Below, piece by piece: positions 52,281-60,504 of a stretch of DNA of 64,000 nucleotides. Where the stretch lies: NCBI RefSeq assembly GCF_011038645.2, contig NZ_CP064955.1:434001-498000 (forward strand), given 5' to 3'. The DNA comes from Corynebacterium qintianiae. GTDB lineage: Bacteria > Actinomycetota > Actinomycetes > Mycobacteriales > Mycobacteriaceae. How positions within the stretch are numbered: the first letter of the stretch is position 1; each line of letters begins with the position of its first letter. Both the position numbers and the translations under genes were made by a program. A model generated the notes under the pieces. The model did not search any database. It was given only the letters and a program-made list of their open reading frames with translations, and was not told where the DNA came from.

Positions 52281-52661
52281 ATGCACGTGGGTACCGATAT
52301 CGTCCATATTCCGGGCTTCGCGGCTCAGTTGAACACCCCGGGTTCAACCTTCGCGCGCGTTTTCACCGACCGCGAGCTGCGCGAAAGTGCCGCGAAAGCG
52401 TCACCGGAGTCATCTCTCGCCGCGCGGTGGGCCGCGAAAGAGGCCTACATCAAGGCGTGGTCGCAGGCGCTCTACGGCTCGCCGCCCGCCGTGGAGGACG
52501 TCGACTTCCGCGACATCGAAGTGGTCTCCGACGCATTCGGTAGGGTCGCGGTCTCGTTGCGGGGTGTGCTTGCCGACGCTGCCCCGGCCGCCCAGTCGCT
52601 ATCCATCTCCCATGACGGCGACTACGCCGTCGCGGTGTGCCTGGTGTGTATAGCGGGGTAG
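52281..52661 (+). CDS. acpS: Holo-[acyl-carrier-protein] synthase
   Basis: A 126-residue phosphopantetheinyl transferase that would activate the carrier domain of the FAS encoded on the opposite strand. Family motifs are HVGTDIVHIPGFAAQL, FTDRELRES, SLAARWAAKEAYIKAW (metal-binding Glu, catalytic Lys) and LSISHDGDYAVAVCL. ATG 52281 is used, with GGAAGGGG 12 nt upstream; a GTG at 52272 is too close to that site. It is divergent from dtsR1-fas. Confidence 0.93.
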   Translation: MHVGTDIVHIPGFAAQLNTPGSTFARVFTDRELRESAAKASPESSLAARWAAKEAYIKAWSQALYGSPPAVEDVDFRDIEVVSDAFGRVAVSLRGVLADAAPAAQSLSISHDGDYAVAVCLVCIAG

Positions 52662-52686
52662 GCGGGTGAGTAGGGCGCTCCGGCGT

Positions 52687-52790
52687 CTACTGGAAACGTT
52701 TCCAGTAGGTACTGCGCGGCAGTAAAGTAGCAGGTCAAGCCCGTGCCTACTTGGAAGCTACTGGAAATCTACTTGAAACCGCTAGGAAAC
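52687..52790. promoter_or_regulatory. Array of 11-bp repeats and a perfect palindrome upstream of birA
   Basis: CTACTGGAAAC at 52687-52697 is followed directly by its exact inverse GTTTCCAGTAG at 52698-52708, forming a 22-bp perfect palindrome. Then four head-to-tail 11-mers occur: CTACTTGGAAG (52747-52757), CTACTGGAAAT (52758-52768), CTACTTGAAAC (52769-52779) and CGCTAGGAAAC (52780-52790). An inverted half-like CTACTTTACTG lies near 52720-52730. The phase of 11 bp, about one helix turn, places all sites on one face of the DNA. The array ends 38 bp upstream of the birA -10 (TATGCT, 52828-52833). The protein that binds is unknown. Confidence 0.75.
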
Positions 52791-52840
52791 ACTGGCTCCT
52801 GGGCGTGGGTGGGGCGTCGATAAGCAATATGCTCGTCACC

Positions 52841-53572
52841 ATGACAGTCAAGGATATTCAACGCATCGCCACCGACGTCGCCGACTCCTGGGTGGACGTC
52901 AACTGGGTCGAGTCGGTCGGCTCCACCAACACAGAACTGCTGGCCACCGGTGAGCCGGGCAGCGTGCTCATCGCCGACGAGCAGACCGCGGGCAAGGGCC
53001 GGATGGGCCGCGAGTGGGTCTCGCCGAAAGGTTCGATCCTCGCGCTGAGCGTGCTTGTCAGCGCCCCCTCGTCTGAGAATTTGGGCCTCGCGTCGCTCGC
53101 AGCGGGGCTCGCGATTACCGATGTCATCCCCGAGGCCGAACTGAAGTGGCCCAATGACGCCCTGATCGGCGGCAAGAAGTTCGCCGGCATCTTGTCGGAG
53201 GCGGATCTCGCCGGGGAGAACCCGCGCGTGGTTGTCGGCATCGGCATCAACGCTGCGTGGCGCGCCGAGGACCTGCCGGTCGAGGGTGCGACCTCGCTCA
53301 ACTTGGAGGGCATCGAAATCGACTGGGACGAGTTCACCGTCGATCTGCTGCGCGCGCTCGCCATCCGGCTGGACCAATGGCGCGCTGGTGACCCCGAGCT
53401 GCTGGAGAACTACCGCGCCATCTGCTCCACCATCGGCCGTAACGTGCGCCTTGTGCGCCCGGACGGTGACGTTGAAGGCACCGTCGAGGGTGTGAACGAT
53501 GCTGGCGAGATCCTTATCAACGGCGCTGCGTACAGCGCAGGCGACGTGACTCACCTGCGCCCGGTCAACTAG
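52841..53572 (+). CDS. birA: Biotin-[acetyl-CoA-carboxylase] ligase
   Basis: A 243-residue biotin protein ligase that attaches biotin to the AccBC carrier Lys via biotinyl-AMP. It lacks the N-terminal winged helix of E. coli BirA, so it cannot itself be the repressor. Catalytic motifs: ESVGSTNTELLA, DEQTAGKGRMGREWVSP (the GRGRxG-like adenylate loop), ELKWPNDALIGGKKFAGIL and VVVGIGINAAW. ATG 52841 is preceded at 7 nt by TATGCT, consistent with a leaderless transcript; an in-frame ATG at 52829 overlaps that box and is less likely. Confidence 0.93.
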   Translation: MTVKDIQRIATDVADSWVDVNWVESVGSTNTELLATGEPGSVLIADEQTAGKGRMGREWVSPKGSILALSVLVSAPSSENLGLASLAAGLAITDVIPEAELKWPNDALIGGKKFAGILSEADLAGENPRVVVGIGINAAWRAEDLPVEGATSLNLEGIEIDWDEFTVDLLRALAIRLDQWRAGDPELLENYRAICSTIGRNVRLVRPDGDVEGTVEGVNDAGEILINGAAYSAGDVTHLRPVN

Positions 53573-53582
53573 CATCCCAGCC

Positions 53583-54050
53583 GTGGCAGACAATCGGGGC
53601 CTGAAGTTGGCGGACGGCGAAGTGGTCCTCGCGGACACGACGAGCTCGTTGTCATCCCTGATTTTCCCGCTGCTTGAACTGCTGGTCATTACCGGCGTGT
53701 GCTGGATGGCCGTCGGCTGGATGGACGCGAACGGCATCGACGCGATAGCAAGAAACCTGGTCGTACTCGTCTGGGCCATCACGGGCCTGACACGTTTCGT
53801 GTGGCCGCTCGCGGTGTCGCGCCGGCGCCGTTTCATTATCACCGACCGGCGCGTGCTGGCTCGCAGCCGCCGCGGGTCGGTCGACTCCATCCCCCTCGGG
53901 CAGATCCACTCGGCCCGCCGTGACCAGGGCGGGATCTCCATGGCCGTCTACGGCTTCGAGCGCCCGTTGTACTTCCCCGAGGTCGGCCGCAGCCGCAAAG
54001 TGGAGAAGATTCTGAATGCCCGGTTAGCGGACTACAGTAGGTGGGCGTGA
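53583..54050 (+). CDS. Membrane protein with bacterial PH domain
   Basis: A 155-residue protein with two hydrophobic segments (LIFPLLELLVITGVCWMAVG and NLVVLVWAITGLTRFVWPLA) followed by a YdbS-type PH domain (RRRRFIITDRRVLARSRRGS, SIPLGQIHSARRDQ). Its role in the envelope is unknown. The GTG start has TAGCAT (53570-53575) 7 nt upstream. The stop overlaps the purK start as GTGA. It sits between birA and purK as in other corynebacteria. Confidence 0.87.
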   Translation: MADNRGLKLADGEVVLADTTSSLSSLIFPLLELLVITGVCWMAVGWMDANGIDAIARNLVVLVWAITGLTRFVWPLAVSRRRRFIITDRRVLARSRRGSVDSIPLGQIHSARRDQGGISMAVYGFERPLYFPEVGRSRKVEKILNARLADYSRWA

Positions 54051-55213
54051 GAGACGCTTACGGAATGCCCATCGTCGCCGTCATTGGCGACGGCCAACTT
54101 GCCCGCATGATGCACACCGAGGCCATCGAGCTCGGCCTGGCGCCCCGCGTCCTCGCGGGCGGGGAGGACGCCTCGGCCGCGCAGGTATTCGGCGACGTCC
54201 GCCTCGGCGACTACCGCGACCTCGCGGACCTCGAGGCCATCGCGCACGACGCGTCTGCGGTCACCTTCGACCACGAGCACGTGCCCAGCGAGCACCTTCA
54301 AAAGCTTATCGACGCTGGCGTGGCCGTCGAGCCACGCCCCTCCGCCCTGATCTACGCCCAGGACAAGCTCGAGCAGCGCACCCGCCTCGCGGCACTCAGT
54401 GCCCCGGTGCCGCAGTTTGCCCCGATCGCCTCGGGGGAGGACGCACGGCGTTTTTGGGAGGACGTCGAAGGTGAGGTGTGCCTCAAGGCCACGCGCGGAG
54501 GTTACGACGGCCACGGGGTGTGGTTCCCCGCCTCTCCCGACGATTTCGCCACACTGGTGGAGGACTTGGTAGCGAAGGGCGTGCCCCTCTACGCCGAGGC
54601 GAAGGTGCCGTTTATCCGCGAGTTGTCCGCAATGGTGGCGCGCAACCGCTCCGGCCAGGTCGAGGCGTGGCCGGTTGTCGAGTCGAGGCAGGCGAACGGC
54701 GTGTGCCGCGTGGCCATCTCGCCCGCGCCGGGGCTGTCCCCGGAGCTGGAGGAGTACTGCCGCAATCTGGCGGTCCGCATCGCGGAGGAGGTCGACGTCA
54801 CCGGCGTGCTCGCCGTGGAGCTGTTCGAAACCGCCGACGGGGTCCAGGTCAACGAGCTGGCCATGCGCCCGCACAACACCGGCCACTGGACCCAGGACGG
54901 TTGCGTGACCTCCCAGTTCGAGCAGCACCTGCGCGCCGTGCTCGACTGGCCCCTCGGCTCTACCGCGCCCACCGCCCCGGTAACCGTCATGGTCAACACC
55001 CTCGGCGGTGACGCGGACCCGGACATGCCGATGGAGCAGCGCGTGGTTGAGGTCATGCGCAAGTACCCCGAGGCGAAGGTCCACCTCTACGGCAAGGACT
55101 ACCGCCCGGGCCGCAAGATGGGCCACGTCAACGTCGCCGCGGACACCACCGAGCGGGCCCTTGAGGTCGCCGAGGACGCCGCACACTTCATCGTCAACGC
55201 AGAATGGAAGTAA
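54047..55213 (+). CDS. purK: N5-carboxyaminoimidazole ribonucleotide synthase
   Basis: A 388-residue ATP-grasp enzyme that carboxylates AIR at N5 with ATP and bicarbonate for purine synthesis. It shows [18 protein letters not shown] at the N-terminus, [14 protein letters not shown] as the ATP-grasp loop and [17 protein letters not shown] as the active-site strand. GTG 54047 is favoured because TACAGT lies 8 nt upstream and it overlaps the PH-domain gene stop. GTG 54041 or ATG 54065 are alternatives. It is in tandem with purE, whose product rearranges the N5-carboxy compound. Confidence 0.94.
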   Translation: MRDAYGMPIVAVIGDGQLARMMHTEAIELGLAPRVLAGGEDASAAQVFGDVRLGDYRDLADLEAIAHDASAVTFDHEHVPSEHLQKLIDAGVAVEPRPSALIYAQDKLEQRTRLAALSAPVPQFAPIASGEDARRFWEDVEGEVCLKATRGGYDGHGVWFPASPDDFATLVEDLVAKGVPLYAEAKVPFIRELSAMVARNRSGQVEAWPVVESRQANGVCRVAISPAPGLSPELEEYCRNLAVRIAEEVDVTGVLAVELFETADGVQVNELAMRPHNTGHWTQDGCVTSQFEQHLRAVLDWPLGSTAPTAPVTVMVNTLGGDADPDMPMEQRVVEVMRKYPEAKVHLYGKDYRPGRKMGHVNVAADTTERALEVAEDAAHFIVNAEWK

Positions 55214-55215
55214 GT

Positions 55216-55716
55216 ATGCAGCCGCTTGTTGGCCTGATCATGGGTTCCGACTCTGACTGGGACACCGTCGCCCCCGCCGCCGAGATCCTCGCCGAATTCG
55301 GCATCCCCTTCGAGGTCGGTGTCGTCTCCGCGCACCGCACGCCGGAAAAGATGCTGGCCTACGCCAAGGGCGCGCGCGGCCGCGGCCTCAAGGTCATCAT
55401 TGCCTGCGCCGGGGGAGCGGCGCACTTGCCCGGCATGGTCGCCGCCGCCACCCCGCTGCCGGTGATCGGTGTGCCGCGGGCGCTGAAAGACCTCGACGGC
55501 CTAGACTCGCTGCTGTCGATCGTGCAGATGCCCGGCGGCGTGCCCGTGGCTACCGTCTCCATCGGCGGCGCGAAGAACGCCGGCCTGCTCGCCGCGCGCA
55601 TCATCGGCGTCTCGGACCCGGAGCTATTGCAGAAGATGGCCACCTACCAAGCCGGCATGGCCGCCGAGGTCGAGCGCAAGGACGCGGCCCTGCGCGAGCG
55701 GTTGATGGGTGACTAA
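55216..55716 (+). CDS. purE: N5-CAIR mutase
   Basis: A 166-residue class I PurE. It shows [20 protein letters not shown] at the N-terminus, [11 protein letters not shown] with the catalytic His, and [15 protein letters not shown]. It moves the carboxyl from N5 to C4 of the imidazole. Two bp separate it from the purK stop; ATG 55216 has GGAAGTAAG upstream. Confidence 0.95.
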   Translation: MQPLVGLIMGSDSDWDTVAPAAEILAEFGIPFEVGVVSAHRTPEKMLAYAKGARGRGLKVIIACAGGAAHLPGMVAAATPLPVIGVPRALKDLDGLDSLLSIVQMPGGVPVATVSIGGAKNAGLLAARIIGVSDPELLQKMATYQAGMAAEVERKDAALRERLMGD

Positions 55717-56182
55717 GGCCCCGATCGTCGTGCTCGGTGCCCGGGTCATCGACGGGCGCCCGTCGCGAATGCTTGAGGCCCGTTTGTCCGCGGCGCTCGG
55801 TTTGTTCCATGACGATCCTGGTCGGCCCGTCGTGGTCAGCGGGTTCGGCGAGGCGGATGTGATGGCCGACTGGCTTGCTGCACATGGGGTACCCCGCGGG
55901 GCAATCACGCTCGAGCGGGCCGCGCGTTCCACAAACGAGAACCTGGAGAACTCCCGCGCCTTATTCCCCTCGGCCGCGCGGCTCATCGTGGTCACCAACG
56001 GCTTCCATGTCCTGCGCACGAAGGTTTGGGCGTGGCACCTGGGCATCCCTGTCACCGTGGTTGCCGCCGAGACTCCAGCGTCCTCGCGTGTGCGCAACTA
56101 CGCCCGAGAGGTGGTGGCGCTGCCGCATTCGGTCGCGCGGGTGGCTTGGCGACGCCTGGTGCGGGGCCTCGGAGGGCGCTAG
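55709..56182 (+). CDS. YdcF-like (DUF218) protein
   Basis: A 157-residue DUF218 protein. It starts with GTG inside the purE stop region (8-bp overlap). It shows [36 protein letters not shown], then [18 protein letters not shown] and [18 protein letters not shown], the conserved Asn/Thr and His positions of the family. The fold binds nucleotide-like ligands, and relatives act in envelope synthesis (SanA/ElyC). There is no transmembrane segment, so it is probably cytoplasmic. Confidence 0.85.
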   Translation: MTKAPIVVLGARVIDGRPSRMLEARLSAALGLFHDDPGRPVVVSGFGEADVMADWLAAHGVPRGAITLERAARSTNENLENSRALFPSAARLIVVTNGFHVLRTKVWAWHLGIPVTVVAAETPASSRVRNYAREVVALPHSVARVAWRRLVRGLGGR

Positions 56183-56190
56183 AAACGCTT

Positions 56191-56268
56191 CCGCCTAAAC
56201 CATTGAGCCTAAACTTGGAGCAAGTTTAGGCGGAAACCCCGACAGTTTAGGCGTCAAGGTTTAGGGCG
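56191..56268. repeat. Cluster of GTTTAGGCG-type repeats with a perfect hairpin
   Basis: CCTAAACTTG (56208-56217) and CAAGTTTAGG (56221-56230) form a 10-bp perfect hairpin with a 3-nt loop between two convergent genes, so it can act as a bidirectional terminator. Around it the same core recurs: CCGCCTAAAC (56191-56200), GTTTAGGCGG (56224-56233), GTTTAGGCG (56245-56253) and GTTTAGGGCG (56259-56268), the last running into the next gene's stop. The recurrence is more than a simple terminator needs. Confidence 0.75.
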
Positions 56269-56470
56269 AAGGTGGGGAACCGGGTCCGGAGCGCCAGCGG
56301 AGCCACCGGCGCGTGAGCCAGAACGTCGCCAAGCACAACGCCCCGGCGAGCACGCCCGGCCAGAGCAGAGGCTCCGGCCGGAACAGGTTCAGTACCGCTT
56401 GCACAAGCGCGACGAAGGCGAAGAAGCCGACAAACCCGATGAGGGTCTGCCAGACGAGGTCGCGGCGCAC
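56261..56470 (-). CDS. Small membrane protein at the end of the Tus-like operon
   Basis: A 69-residue protein with two hydrophobic segments (LIGFVGFFAFVALVQAVLNL and WPGVLAGALCLATFW) and a basic tail. The GTG at 56470 overlaps the permease stop (TAGTG), indicating coupling. A small membrane protein also follows tusG in C. glutamicum (cg0830), which supports the operon assignment. Role unknown. Confidence 0.7.
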   Translation of the reverse strand: MRRDLVWQTLIGFVGFFAFVALVQAVLNLFRPEPLLWPGVLAGALCLATFWLTRRWLRWRSGPGSPPSP

Positions 56471-57291
56471 TACCCCTTGACACCGCCCGCCGTCAGCCCC
56501 GAGACGATGCGGCGCTGGAACACCAGCACCATGATGATCAGCGGCACGGTCACCAGCGAGCCCGCGGCCATGATCGCGGCGTACGGGTACTCGAAGGCGC
56601 TCGGCCCGGCAAAGCGCGCGATGGCCACGGTGACCGGCTCGGTCGCGGTGGTGGAGAGCTGGCGGGCCAGCATGAACTCGTTCCATGTGGTGATGAACGC
56701 CAGGATCGCGGTGGTGAAGATCGCGGGCGCCGCCAGGGGGAGCAGGACGAGGCGGAATGCCTGGCCGCGGGAGGCGCCGTCGACACGCGCGGCCTCCTCA
56801 AGGTCCCACGGCAGCTGCTGGAAGAACGAGATCAGGGTGTAGATCGTCAGCGGCAGCGCGAACGAGATGTTCGGGATGATCATGGCCCGGTAGGTGCCAA
56901 TCCAGTCGAGGTCGCCGAAGAGCTGGAACAGCGGCGTAACCAGCGCGATGCCGGGGAACATGGAGGCGGCCAGGATCACGCCGGTGACGATGCCCTTGCC
57001 GGGGAAGTCGAGGCGCGCGATGGCGTAGGCGGTGAACACGCCGACGGCCACGGCGATCAGCGTGGTCGACAGCGAGATGATCAGCGAGTTGCCGATCGCC
57101 CCGAGGAAGTCGTTGCCCTTGTCGGTGGCCAGGGCGTCGCGGAAGTTGTCCAGCGTCACGTGCGTCGGCCATGGGGTGGTGTCGAAGGTGTGCGCGCTGT
57201 CGCGCAGCGCCGTGATCAGCATCCAGTAGAAGGGCGCGAGGCCCCAGAACATGATGAAGATGACCCCGACGTAGTGCCAGATCTTTCTCAT
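56470..57291 (-). CDS. tusG: ABC sugar permease, TusG/SugB-like
   Basis: A 273-residue inner-membrane permease with six transmembrane segments. The EAA loop EEAARVDGASRGQAFRLVLLP faces the ATPase. ATG 57291 overlaps the stop of the preceding permease as ATGA. Its gene order and neighbours (purE and YdcF on one side, LCP and wbbL on the other) match the trehalose importer of corynebacteria, which recycles trehalose released during mycolate transfer. The substrate is assigned by synteny. Confidence 0.88.
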   Translation of the reverse strand: MRKIWHYVGVIFIMFWGLAPFYWMLITALRDSAHTFDTTPWPTHVTLDNFRDALATDKGNDFLGAIGNSLIISLSTTLIAVAVGVFTAYAIARLDFPGKGIVTGVILAASMFPGIALVTPLFQLFGDLDWIGTYRAMIIPNISFALPLTIYTLISFFQQLPWDLEEAARVDGASRGQAFRLVLLPLAAPAIFTTAILAFITTWNEFMLARQLSTTATEPVTVAIARFAGPSAFEYPYAAIMAAGSLVTVPLIIMVLVFQRRIVSGLTAGGVKG

Positions 57292-58316
57292 CGCGCTACC
57301 TCCTCGCCTTTCGCTTGTCGACGCCCAAACCAACGCCTCTTCTTCTCCCTCGTGCGTTCCACCTGCCCGACGTCGGTGCCGAGGAAGCGGATCATGATGA
57401 AGGCGACGGCGAAAATGAGCAGGAAGATCAGTGTTGACAGCGCGGATGCGGAGTTGAAGTTGCCCTGGCGCATGTCCTCGACCACGAGCTGGGAGATCGT
57501 GGCGGTCGGGGAGTTCGACGACCCAGAGATCATGATCACGGGCAGGTCGAACATGCGCAGCGCGTCGAGGGTGCGGAACAGCACTGCCACCATGAGCGCG
57601 GGGCGCACCAGCGGCAGGGTGATGCGGGTGAACTGCTGCCAGCGGGAGGCGCCGTCGACACGCGCGGCCTCGTAGACGTCACGGGGGATCATCTGCAGGC
57701 CGGCGAGGATGAGCAGCGCCATGAACGGCGCGGTCTTCCACACGTCCGCGATGATGACGGCCGTGCGCGCGGCCCACGGGTCCGTGGTCCACGCGATATC
57801 GGTGCCCAGCAGAGCGTTCACGATGCCGGACGGGGCGAACATGAACTGCCACAGCTTCGCCGTCACGGCCGTGGGAATGGCCCAGGGGATGAGCACGGCG
57901 GCGCGGATGAGCGCGCGGCCGCGGGACTCGGTGTTCATGATCAGGGCCATGATCATGCCCAGGATCGTTTCCAGCAGCACGGTGACCACCGTGAAAAACA
58001 GCGTGATGCGCACGGCGGGCCAGAAGTCGGTGGCCAGCACACCGGGCGGGCACGTGCCGACGACCCCGGAGGGTGACATGCACCGGTTGGTGATCCAGTA
58101 CAGGTAGTTTTCAAGGCCCGCGAAGCCGCCTTCGGTGAACACGCCCGTGGCGGGGTCGAGGCGACGGTTTCCCTGGAAGGACAGGAATACTGCGCGGACG
58201 ATGGGGTAGCCGATGACGACGGCCAGGACGGTCAGGGCGGGCGCGACGAGCAGCGCCGCCTTGCCTGTGTCCCGGCGCGGCCGGGCCCTTCTCTCCGCTT
58301 TCACAGCAGTGGTCAT
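57288..58316 (-). CDS. tusF: ABC sugar permease, TusF/SugA-like
   Basis: A 342-residue permease with six predicted segments and a large periplasmic loop (about residues 50-100, with two Cys in CMSPSGVVGTCPPG). The EAA motif is YEAARVDGASRWQQFTRITLP. ATG 58316 gives MTTAVKAERRARPRRDT; an earlier in-frame start at 58337 lacks support. It forms a heterodimer with TusG. Confidence 0.88.
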   Translation of the reverse strand: MTTAVKAERRARPRRDTGKAALLVAPALTVLAVVIGYPIVRAVFLSFQGNRRLDPATGVFTEGGFAGLENYLYWITNRCMSPSGVVGTCPPGVLATDFWPAVRITLFFTVVTVLLETILGMIMALIMNTESRGRALIRAAVLIPWAIPTAVTAKLWQFMFAPSGIVNALLGTDIAWTTDPWAARTAVIIADVWKTAPFMALLILAGLQMIPRDVYEAARVDGASRWQQFTRITLPLVRPALMVAVLFRTLDALRMFDLPVIMISGSSNSPTATISQLVVEDMRQGNFNSASALSTLIFLLIFAVAFIMIRFLGTDVGQVERTREKKRRWFGRRQAKGEEVAR

Positions 58317-58411
58317 GTGCACCTTCTTCGCAAACAAACAACGGGCGAAACGCCCGCCCTGTGGATCTAGAGTCTCACAGGTGCGGGCGTTGCGCGGAGC
58401 AGGTCCCCGGT

Positions 58412-59692
58412 TTAGGAGGCCTGGCGGATAGCTGCGGCCATGTCGCGGGTGGCGTCGTCGACGCTCTTGCCTGCGGTCAGGGCAGCGTAGGCGTTGTCCT
58501 GGATGGCCTTGGAGATGGCCGGGTAGAACGGGGACACCGGGCGCGGCTTCGCGTTCTCCAGCGACTCCTTCAGAGCCGGGAGGTAGGGCTGCTCCTTGAT
58601 CAGCTCCTCGTCGTCGTAGATGGACGCGAGAACCGGTGGGAAGGAGGCCTCGGCAAACGAGCGCTGGTTTTCCTCGTTGATGATGAACTCGATGAAGTCG
58701 CGGGCGGTCGCCTTGTTCTCGGAGTTGACGTTGATGCCGTTGTTGTAACCGCCGAGGGTGGAGGCACCGACGCCGTCCTTGCCCACCAGTGGCTGCACCT
58801 CGAACTTCAGGCCGGCCTTCGCGGCATTGGAGTACATGTACGGCCAGTTGATGGCGAAGGCGGTCTTGCCTTCGGTGAACGCGAGGTTGGTCTCCTCCTC
58901 CGTTGCGGCGGTGGAGGCGGAGGAGATGGTGCCGTCCTTGTACGCGTCGACAAGCGCCTGGAGGCCCTCCTTGGACTCGTCGGACTCGACCGTCGGCTGG
59001 CCCTGGTCGTCGAGGACTTCACCGCCCCAGCCGTTGATGAAACCGAGGGTGTTCACGGTCAGACCCTCGTACTGCTTGAGCTGCGTGGTCAGGCAGTCCG
59101 CATCCTGCACAGCTTCGCAGGCGGAGCGGATGTCGTCGAAGGTGTCCGGCGCCTCTGCGACGAGGTCCGTGTTGCGGAACAGGAGCTGGCCGTTGGTGTT
59201 CTGCGGCAGCGCGTAGAGCTTGTTGTTGTAGGTGGCGGACTCGACTGTGGCGTCGAGCAGTCCGGAGGTGTCGACGGCGTAGTCACCCTCAAGCGGCTCG
59301 AGCCACTGGTTAGCGGCGAAGTCGGCGGTCCAGACCACGTCGAGCGCCATGACGTCGTAATCGGAGTTGCCTGCCTGGAGGGACTGCACGAGGGTGTCGC
59401 GCTGGTCGTCGGCCTCGCCCGCGAGCTCCGAGAGGGTGACCTCTTCGTCCGGGTGCTCGGTGTTCCACTTCTCGATGATCGGGATGATCTTGTCGGTGTC
59501 GTTGCGGCCCATGGCGAAGGTGATGGGGCCGCGGCCCTCACCCTCGGCGGCGGCCGATTGGGATCCGGAGGCCGGCTGGGTGGCGGGCTCGGTGTTCGGC
59601 TCGGAGCTGTCCGAACCGCAGGCGACGAGGGTCGCGGAACCGAGGGCGGCAGCGCAGAGGACTGCACCGGTCTTGCGGAGAGAAGTGTTCAT
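58412..59692 (-). CDS. tusE: Sugar-binding lipoprotein of the Tus-like ABC importer
   Basis: A 426-residue extracytoplasmic solute-binding protein of the family-1 (maltose type) fold. The signal peptide ends at a lipobox LVAC with Cys25, followed by a Ser/Glu/Pro-rich linker. ITFAMGRNDTDKIIPIIEKW starts the mature lobe, and NGQLLFRNTDLV, GWGGEVLDDQ and NWPYMYSNA line the ligand cleft in this family. GAAAGG precedes the ATG. The ATPase (TusK) is not encoded in the operon or nearby on either side. Confidence 0.9.
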   Translation of the reverse strand: MNTSLRKTGAVLCAAALGSATLVACGSDSSEPNTEPATQPASGSQSAAAEGEGRGPITFAMGRNDTDKIIPIIEKWNTEHPDEEVTLSELAGEADDQRDTLVQSLQAGNSDYDVMALDVVWTADFAANQWLEPLEGDYAVDTSGLLDATVESATYNNKLYALPQNTNGQLLFRNTDLVAEAPDTFDDIRSACEAVQDADCLTTQLKQYEGLTVNTLGFINGWGGEVLDDQGQPTVESDESKEGLQALVDAYKDGTISSASTAATEEETNLAFTEGKTAFAINWPYMYSNAAKAGLKFEVQPLVGKDGVGASTLGGYNNGINVNSENKATARDFIEFIINEENQRSFAEASFPPVLASIYDDEELIKEQPYLPALKESLENAKPRPVSPFYPAISKAIQDNAYAALTAGKSVDDATRDMAAAIRQAS

Positions 59693-59821
59693 GGACTTGC
59701 ACCTTTCTAAATAAGTGGTGCCTTAAATGTAGTTAGTTGAAGCGAAAGAACGTGAAAGTTTCGCGAATCGTCCCTATAACGGGGGTAAAGGGGGCGGGAA
59801 CCGGGCATCGCGCCCCAATAG
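59693..59821 (-). promoter_or_regulatory. Promoter region of the Tus-like operon
   Basis: 129 bp upstream of tusE. On the minus strand TTATAGGG and TACATTTAAG are candidate -10 regions. CGCGAAACTTTCACG (59752-59766) is a near-perfect 7-1-7 palindrome that could be an operator. No regulator gene is adjacent. Confidence 0.4.
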
Positions 59822-60487
59822 TTAATCTGCTGTTAAGAAGTGTGTAACGTTTTCGGCCTCGGCGATATCCTGCAACCGGTCCGCGGACACCAGGCCAGTC
59901 GCCACGACCACGGAGCCGTCGGCTGCCAGCGGTGCGAGGATTCGCTTCTCGACGTCCCCGGTGACGCGCCACGGGTCCACCAAGTAACGGTGCGCGCCGA
60001 GCGTCGGATCCGACCAGTTGTCCAGCGAGGGGGTGTCGCCAGAATAGATGTCGCCGTAGAAACGAACCGTCGGCCCGAAATCCACCGTCCCCGGCGGGAG
60101 CTCGCCACCGGATTCGACCACGCCGCGGCCGAACGGGTCAGGGGAGACGACAACGACGTCCGTCACGTGCGACCACCGGCTCGCGTTGCCGGTAGTGGTG
60201 AAGACAATCGCGGGGGTGGCGTCGGAGGGAGCGTCGAAAAGCGGCGTGCGCGACGAGTTGAAGGTACCGAGCGCGATCACCGCCGCCTGCCACGAGGCCG
60301 GAAGATCGATGAGTACCGCCGCGTCCGGCGCGAGCTCGAATTCCTCCTCGACCATGTTCGCGATCTTGCTGGCCCAGTTATCCAGCGTGAGCGCGGAAAA
60401 TTCCATGCGTGTGCCGTCCGCCTCGTCGTACACCGTCAAGCGCGGCGACGAGGGGTTGGACGCGAGTAGCGGTGCCATGATGCTCAT
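59822..60487 (-). CDS. TIGR03089 family protein
   Basis: A 221-residue actinobacterial protein of unknown function, sometimes described as related to AMP-binding enzymes because of the region TPAIVFTTTGNASRW and the preceding VLIDLPASWQAAVIALG. It is too short for a complete adenylating enzyme. It lies directly downstream of the LCP gene, an arrangement shared by mycobacteria and corynebacteria. ATG 60487 has TAGTAT (60496-60501) 8 nt upstream, so it has its own leaderless promoter inside the 17-bp gap and the end of lcp. Confidence 0.8.
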   Translation of the reverse strand: MSIMAPLLASNPSSPRLTVYDEADGTRMEFSALTLDNWASKIANMVEEEFELAPDAAVLIDLPASWQAAVIALGTFNSSRTPLFDAPSDATPAIVFTTTGNASRWSHVTDVVVVSPDPFGRGVVESGGELPPGTVDFGPTVRFYGDIYSGDTPSLDNWSDPTLGAHRYLVDPWRVTGDVEKRILAPLAADGSVVVATGLVSADRLQDIAEAENVTHFLTAD

Positions 60488-60504
60488 GGTCGCCCATACT
60501 AGGT

